Shown here: positions 60,598 to 64,000 of the stretch, piece after piece
Numbering within the stretch: position 1 is the stretch's first letter
Layout: the number at the start of each line of letters is the position of its first letter
Source of the DNA: Thiosocius sp942490985
Lineage (GTDB): Bacteria; Pseudomonadota; Gammaproteobacteria; Chromatiales; Chromatiaceae
DNA length: 64,000 nucleotides
Direction of reading: 5' to 3'
Assembly: GCA_942490985.1 (NCBI GenBank)
Contig: CALNYW010000006.1
Coordinates: 493,126-557,125, forward strand
Position numbers and translations under genes: made by a program
Notes under the pieces: generated by a model
What the model was told of the DNA's origin: nothing
What the model saw: only the letters and a program-made list of their open reading frames with translations
Database searches by the model: none

Positions 60598-60858
60598 TTA
60601 GCCATTCACCCGTTTGCGTAATTTGTCGATGACGGATTTGCCATCGCTGAGTTTTCCAGCCTGCAAGTCGGCGATACCTTCCTCGATGGACTGCTTCAGA
60701 TGCGCCTCTTTCAGCGCCTCAAGTTGCGCATATTCAGACGCTGAGATTACCACGGCAACGGGTTTGCCATTGCGGTTGATGCCAACAGGACCGTGTTGTG
60801 CATTGATAAGAACCTCACCGAATTCGCGTTTAGCGTCACTGGCGTTGACTATTTTCAT
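60598..60858 (-). CDS. Phd/YefM-family antitoxin
   Basis: 86 residues: MKIVNASDAKREFGEVLINAQHGPVGINRNGKPVAVVIS (in part: DAKREFGEVL, GKPVAVVIS) then a YAQLEALKEA helix and an Arg/Lys tail. The Phd fold binds DNA as a dimer and neutralises the toxin encoded directly downstream. An AT-rich palindrome lies just before its start. Confidence 0.92.
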   Translation of the reverse strand: MKIVNASDAKREFGEVLINAQHGPVGINRNGKPVAVVISASEYAQLEALKEAHLKQSIEEGIADLQAGKLSDGKSVIDKLRKRVNG

Positions 60859-60870
60859 GGCGCACCTATT

Positions 60871-60883
60871 TTAATTAAATTAA
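60871..60883. promoter_or_regulatory. Palindromic operator candidate of the toxin-antitoxin operon
   Basis: TTAATT-A-AATTAA is a perfect palindrome 13 bases upstream of the antitoxin ATG (60858) in an AT-rich patch. Autoregulation by the Phd-type antitoxin at such a site would be typical. Confidence 0.55.
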
Positions 60884-60983
60884 TCAATTTGAACAAAATT
60901 CTAGTCGTTACAGTACGTCATGTCTAGCTGTGGCTGTAGCTGATTGATGCAATGCGCATCAGGTGTTGGTCAACAAGTAACCT

Positions 60984-61019
60984 ATTGAAAATCAATCGTA
61001 AAAATAGCTTGTTTTCAAT
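60984..61019. repeat. Inverted repeat ATTGAAAA/TTTTCAAT near the IS fragment
   Basis: ATTGAAAA at 60984-60991 and TTTTCAAT at 61012-61019 are perfect inverted repeats with a 20-base spacer, about 115 bases before the transposase fragment. It may belong to an IS end or be a chance AT-rich structure. Confidence 0.35.
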
Positions 61020-61134
61020 CGAGTGCCCGGGCGGGCAAAGACTGCTACGGGTCGGCATCACCGACTGAGTGCTTCAGGACCGTGCAACCAGGCGATAAAC
61101 TGTATAGAAACACACTATCGCAAGGACGCGGATC

Positions 61135-61404
61135 ATGCCCCACGCGGCGGCGGCCAGGATGGCCATCCGGGAGCGGGATGCTGCCTTTTACCAGCGTCAC
61201 CGGCCCGTGCAAACTCTACTCAATCGGATCGTCGACGAGTATTACTCGGCGTTCGCTGCCCATTTGGCTGAGCAGGGCAGGGAGCTGCCGGGCTATGTGC
61301 AACGCGAGTTTGAGGATTACCTCAAATGCGGCCGGTTGGAACACGGCTTTCTGCGGGTGCGTTGCGAGAGTTGTCATGCTGAGCACCTGGTCGCCTTCAG
61401 TTGT
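61135..61404 (+). pseudogene. IS91-family transposase, N-terminal fragment
   Basis: 90 residues of an IS91-type transposase: TLLNRIVDEYYSAFAAHLAEQGRELPG, YVQREFEDYLKCGRLEHGFLRV, then the zinc-binding RCESCHAEHLVAFSC (the second Cys pair is missing). Homology stops at 61404, after which the frame runs 36 further codons on unrelated sequence to 61512. The HUH catalytic domain is absent, so it cannot transpose. Confidence 0.82.
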
Positions 61405-61420
61405 TGTCTGCAGCAGAAGA

Positions 61421-62479
61421 CTATGTGGAGTTCTGAATCGAGTGTTCGCTATTTGTCGTCTCCCCCCAAGGATTCACTCCAGATAGTTTCTGACCAGACA
61501 GCCAGGCGATGAGCTGGTCTTCGACGGGAAACGTACCTCGACGAAGGTCCGGCGGTAGGGCCTTTTCGATGGTGTTGAGTTTTTCCGTCGGATCGGCCCT
61601 GAGGTAGATTTCGGTCGACTTCAGGCTGGAGTGTCCCAGCCACATGGCAACCTTTCGAATATCTCCTGTTGCTTGCAGGCTGATCATCGCGCAGGTGTGG
61701 CGAAGCACATGCGGAGCGATATTCTTTTTCGACAGGTTCGGACACTGCTGGGCGGCCACGCGGGCATGCTTCTTCACGATGTAGGTGAACCCTGAGGTGG
61801 TCAGGGCTTCTCCTCGCGCATTCAAGAAGACTTCGGGTGTAGGGACGGCACCCCGGACGGCCAGCCAAGCGCGCAGTGCGCGCGTGGCCTCCTTCCACAG
61901 CGGAAGTCGACGTTGGCTTCGGGCCTTTCCCCGGACCAGAATACTTGGGTACGGGCCATCGAGTTCGATGTCGTCGAGACGCAGACCGACCAGCTCCGAG
62001 GCACGCAATCCGGCGGCGAAGCCGAGATAGAGCATGGCCTGATCGCGGATGCCGCTTCGCGTACTGGGATTGGGTGCATCGAGGACGGCCTTCATTTCCT
62101 CCCGGGTCAGGTGGTTGATCAGCCGCTCTTCGGTCCGCTTGTTCGAGATCGCCATGACTTGGCGCGTCTGCTCGAGCGCGGAAGGCACCTCGTATTCCAC
62201 GTACTTCATAAACGAGCGGATAGCCGTCAAGCGCAGGTTTCTCGTCCGCGGGGTGTTACGGCAGTCGGATTCCAGATGCGCCAGATGCTCGCGAATCATG
62301 TGCGCATCGAGATCCTCGAGGGCAAGTGCCGACGGAGCCTTGCCGAGTCGATTGCTGACATGTTGGCACAGGAACTTGAACGCATAGCTGTAGCTCGCGA
62401 TCGTGTGCTGGCTGGCGCCTTTCTCAACCGCGAGATGATGCCGAAAAAAGCGCGTGACGAAGGGTGCGAGTGGTGTCAT
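61421..62479 (-). CDS. Tyrosine recombinase/integrase
   Basis: 352 residues from ATG 62479 with GGAGG in front. The SAM-like core-binding domain (TRFFRHHLAVEKGASQHTIASY) precedes a catalytic domain with Arg in GLRASELVGLRLDD, HVLRHTCAM, and the nucleophile in HSSLKSTEIYLRA. This subgroup often accompanies IS91-type transposases. The gene reads away from the right guaA repeat, whose boundary is 61 bases from the start codon. Confidence 0.9.
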   Translation of the reverse strand: MTPLAPFVTRFFRHHLAVEKGASQHTIASYSYAFKFLCQHVSNRLGKAPSALALEDLDAHMIREHLAHLESDCRNTPRTRNLRLTAIRSFMKYVEYEVPSALEQTRQVMAISNKRTEERLINHLTREEMKAVLDAPNPSTRSGIRDQAMLYLGFAAGLRASELVGLRLDDIELDGPYPSILVRGKARSQRRLPLWKEATRALRAWLAVRGAVPTPEVFLNARGEALTTSGFTYIVKKHARVAAQQCPNLSKKNIAPHVLRHTCAMISLQATGDIRKVAMWLGHSSLKSTEIYLRADPTEKLNTIEKALPPDLRRGTFPVEDQLIAWLSGQKLSGVNPWGETTNSEHSIQNST

Positions 62480-62540
62480 GGGTTGCCTCCGTCCACGAAG
62501 GCCTCGCAACGCTCGGCGATCCTGGAAAACAGTGCGGGTG

Positions 62541-64000
62541 TGGCCTTACGACAATTGCGCGACGGCGATCGAGCAACAAAAGCCGCGCGGCATCATCCTT
62601 TCCGGTGGACCCGAAACCGTTACCGGCGAGGACACGCCGCGCGCGCCACAACAGATTTTTCATCTCGGTGTACCGGTTTTGGGGATTTGCTACGGGATGC
62701 AGACCATGGCTGCCCAGCTCGGTGGCGAGGTGGCAGCATCCGAAAAACACGAATACGGCTACGCACAGGTGCGTGCCCGGGGCCACTCCCACTTGCTACG
62801 CGACATTGAAGACCACGCCAGCCCTGAGGGTTGGGGTCTGCTCGATGTCTGGATGAGCCATGGCGACCGCGTCGAGGCATTGCCCGATGGTTTCAAGGTG
62901 ATCTGTACGACGGATAACGCGCCGTTGGCCGGCATGGCAGACGAATCGCGGGGTTTCTATGGCCTTCAGTTTCACCCCGAGGTGACGCATACCCGTCAGG
63001 GCGGACGCATTCTCGAGCGGTTCCTGTTCGAGATCTGTGAGTGCGAGGCGTTGTGGAACCCGCTGAGCATCATCGACGACCGTATCGCTGCAATGCGCGA
63101 ACAGATCGGCGATGGCCGCGTTGTGCTCGGCTTGTCCGGTGGCGTCGATTCGTCGGTCGTCGCCGCCATGCTGCATCGTGCGGTTGGCGACAGGCTGGTT
63201 TGTATCTTTGTCGATAACGGTCTGCTTCGACTCGATGAAGGCGATCAGGTGATGGCGACATTTGCCGAGCACATGGGCGTCAACGTGATTCGCGTGAACG
63301 CTGAAGAACGCTTCCTCAAAGGGCTCAGGGGCGTCAGTGACCCCGAGCAAAAACGCAAGATCATCGGCAACCTGTTCATCGACATCTTCGAAGAAGAGGC
63401 CGCCAAGCTCGATGAGGTCGATTTTTTGGCGCAAGGCACCATCTATCCGGACGTTATCGAGTCGGCTGGCGCAGCATCAGGCAAAGCGCATGTGATCAAG
63501 TCTCATCACAATGTTGGCGGCTTACCCGACTACATGAAGCTGCAGCTGGTAGAGCCGCTGCGGGAGCTGTTCAAAGACGAGGTGCGACGGGTCGGTGTCG
63601 AACTCGGTCTGCCGTCAGACATGATCTATCGTCATCCCTTCCCCGGTCCTGGATTGGGCGTGCGCATACTCGGCGAAGTCAACAGGCGCTATGCAGACAT
63701 GTTACGGCGCGCCGATGCCATTTTCATCGAGGAACTGCGTGGCGCGAATCTGTACGATGAAGTCAGCCAGGCGTTCGCGGTCTTTTTGCCGGTCAAGTCA
63801 GTCGGCGTGGTGGGCGATGCCCGTCGCTATGAATATGTGATCACGCTGCGCGCGGTCAAGACCATCGATTTTATGACGGCCAGTTTTGCCCATCTGCCGC
63901 ACGAGTTCCTGGAACGCGTCAGCACGCGGATCATCAACGAAGTGAGTGGCGTGTCGCGCGTTGCCTACGATATCTCGAGCAAACCGCCCGCCACGATCGA
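62541..64000 (+). pseudogene. guaA: guaA, 5'-truncated second copy (right arm of the direct repeat)
   Basis: Codons 37 onward of GMP synthase, still open at the window end. The first 36 codons (the first strand and helix of the glutaminase domain) are missing and replaced by unrelated sequence. An in-frame ATG at 62478 would add 21 residues (MGCLRPRRPRNARRSWKTVR-like), so a chimeric protein could in principle be made, but the glutaminase fold would be incomplete. Only three silent differences from the first copy. Confidence 0.93.

Larger units (their letters stand above)
59895..62540. mobile_element. Accessory segment bracketed by guaA repeats
   Basis: Between the two guaA copies lie a toxin-antitoxin pair, a truncated IS91-type transposase and a tyrosine recombinase whose start is 61 bases from the right repeat boundary. 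The content and the AT-rich pieces differ from the surrounding core genes. Recombination between the repeats would remove 4,116 bases and leave one intact guaA. Confidence 0.7.

Noticed and set aside
62424..62792. A minus-strand frame running from the guaA copy into the integrase upstream region
   Set aside because: The same antisense frame exists opposite the first guaA copy at 58230-58676, so it is only a guaA shadow.

Overview
The window looks like a chromosomal segment of a sulfur-oxidising gammaproteobacterium, probably Chromatiales or thiotrophic-symbiont-like. It carries a Gly/Tyr-rich sulfur-globule-type envelope protein, a fused ATP sulfurylase/APS kinase, a ferredoxin-type 2-oxoacid oxidoreductase operon and a CcoI/FixI-type copper ATPase. 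Its housekeeping gene orders are gammaproteobacterial: rimP-nusA-infB-rbfA-truB-rpsO-pnp, iscRSUA-hscBA-fdx-iscX, ndk-rlmN-pilW-rodZ-hisS-yfgM-bamB-der, and guaB-guaA. No rRNA, tRNA or CRISPR array was recognised.

Layout. 1-1363: 5' part of a copper P-type ATPase (minus strand) and a secreted DUF302 protein. 1364-10127: translation/RNA-metabolism operon with a structured leader and terminators. 10161-18230: mixed small genes, including a sulfur globule protein, hydrolase, second DUF302 protein, peroxiredoxin, pyrophosphatase, DUF3179 protein, cytochrome c and nei. 18413-20224: a glutathionylspermidine-synthase-like enzyme paired with a UPF0323-type lipoprotein. 20344-24822: four-gene 2-oxoacid:acceptor oxidoreductase operon. 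24905-32349: a compact eight-gene minus-strand operon with a Nudix hydrolase, PhoU-kinase fusion, ATP-grasp enzyme, HprK-related kinase, SixA-Nudix fusion, histidine phosphatase, metallophosphatase and small amphi-Trp protein. This matches the poorly characterised GAK (grasp and kinase) gene set and is the best candidate in the window for an undescribed system. 32507-37299: sat-cysC, a membrane protein, suhB, trmJ and cysE. 37331-43417: the Isc iron-sulfur operon, with an RRM RNA-binding gene between iscS and iscU. 43551-59894: a DUF1015 gene, relA, the ndk-to-der block (rodZ split by a frameshift), xseA, guaB and guaA.

59895-64000: an accessory segment with a Phd/ParE toxin-antitoxin pair, a truncated IS91-type transposase and a tyrosine recombinase. 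It is followed by a second guaA copy that lacks the first 36 codons and differs from the first by only three synonymous changes over 1,460 bases. The 4,116-bp segment is therefore bracketed by long direct repeats of guaA.

How the genes work together. Sulfate activation (Sat-CysC), serine acetylation (CysE) and IscS/IscU connect sulfur and iron-sulfur metabolism. The oxidoreductase and cytochrome genes fit a low-potential, sulfur-driven energy metabolism. The GAK-like operon combines kinases, phosphatases and a ligase-fold enzyme, which suggests reversible phosphorylation of an unknown substrate.
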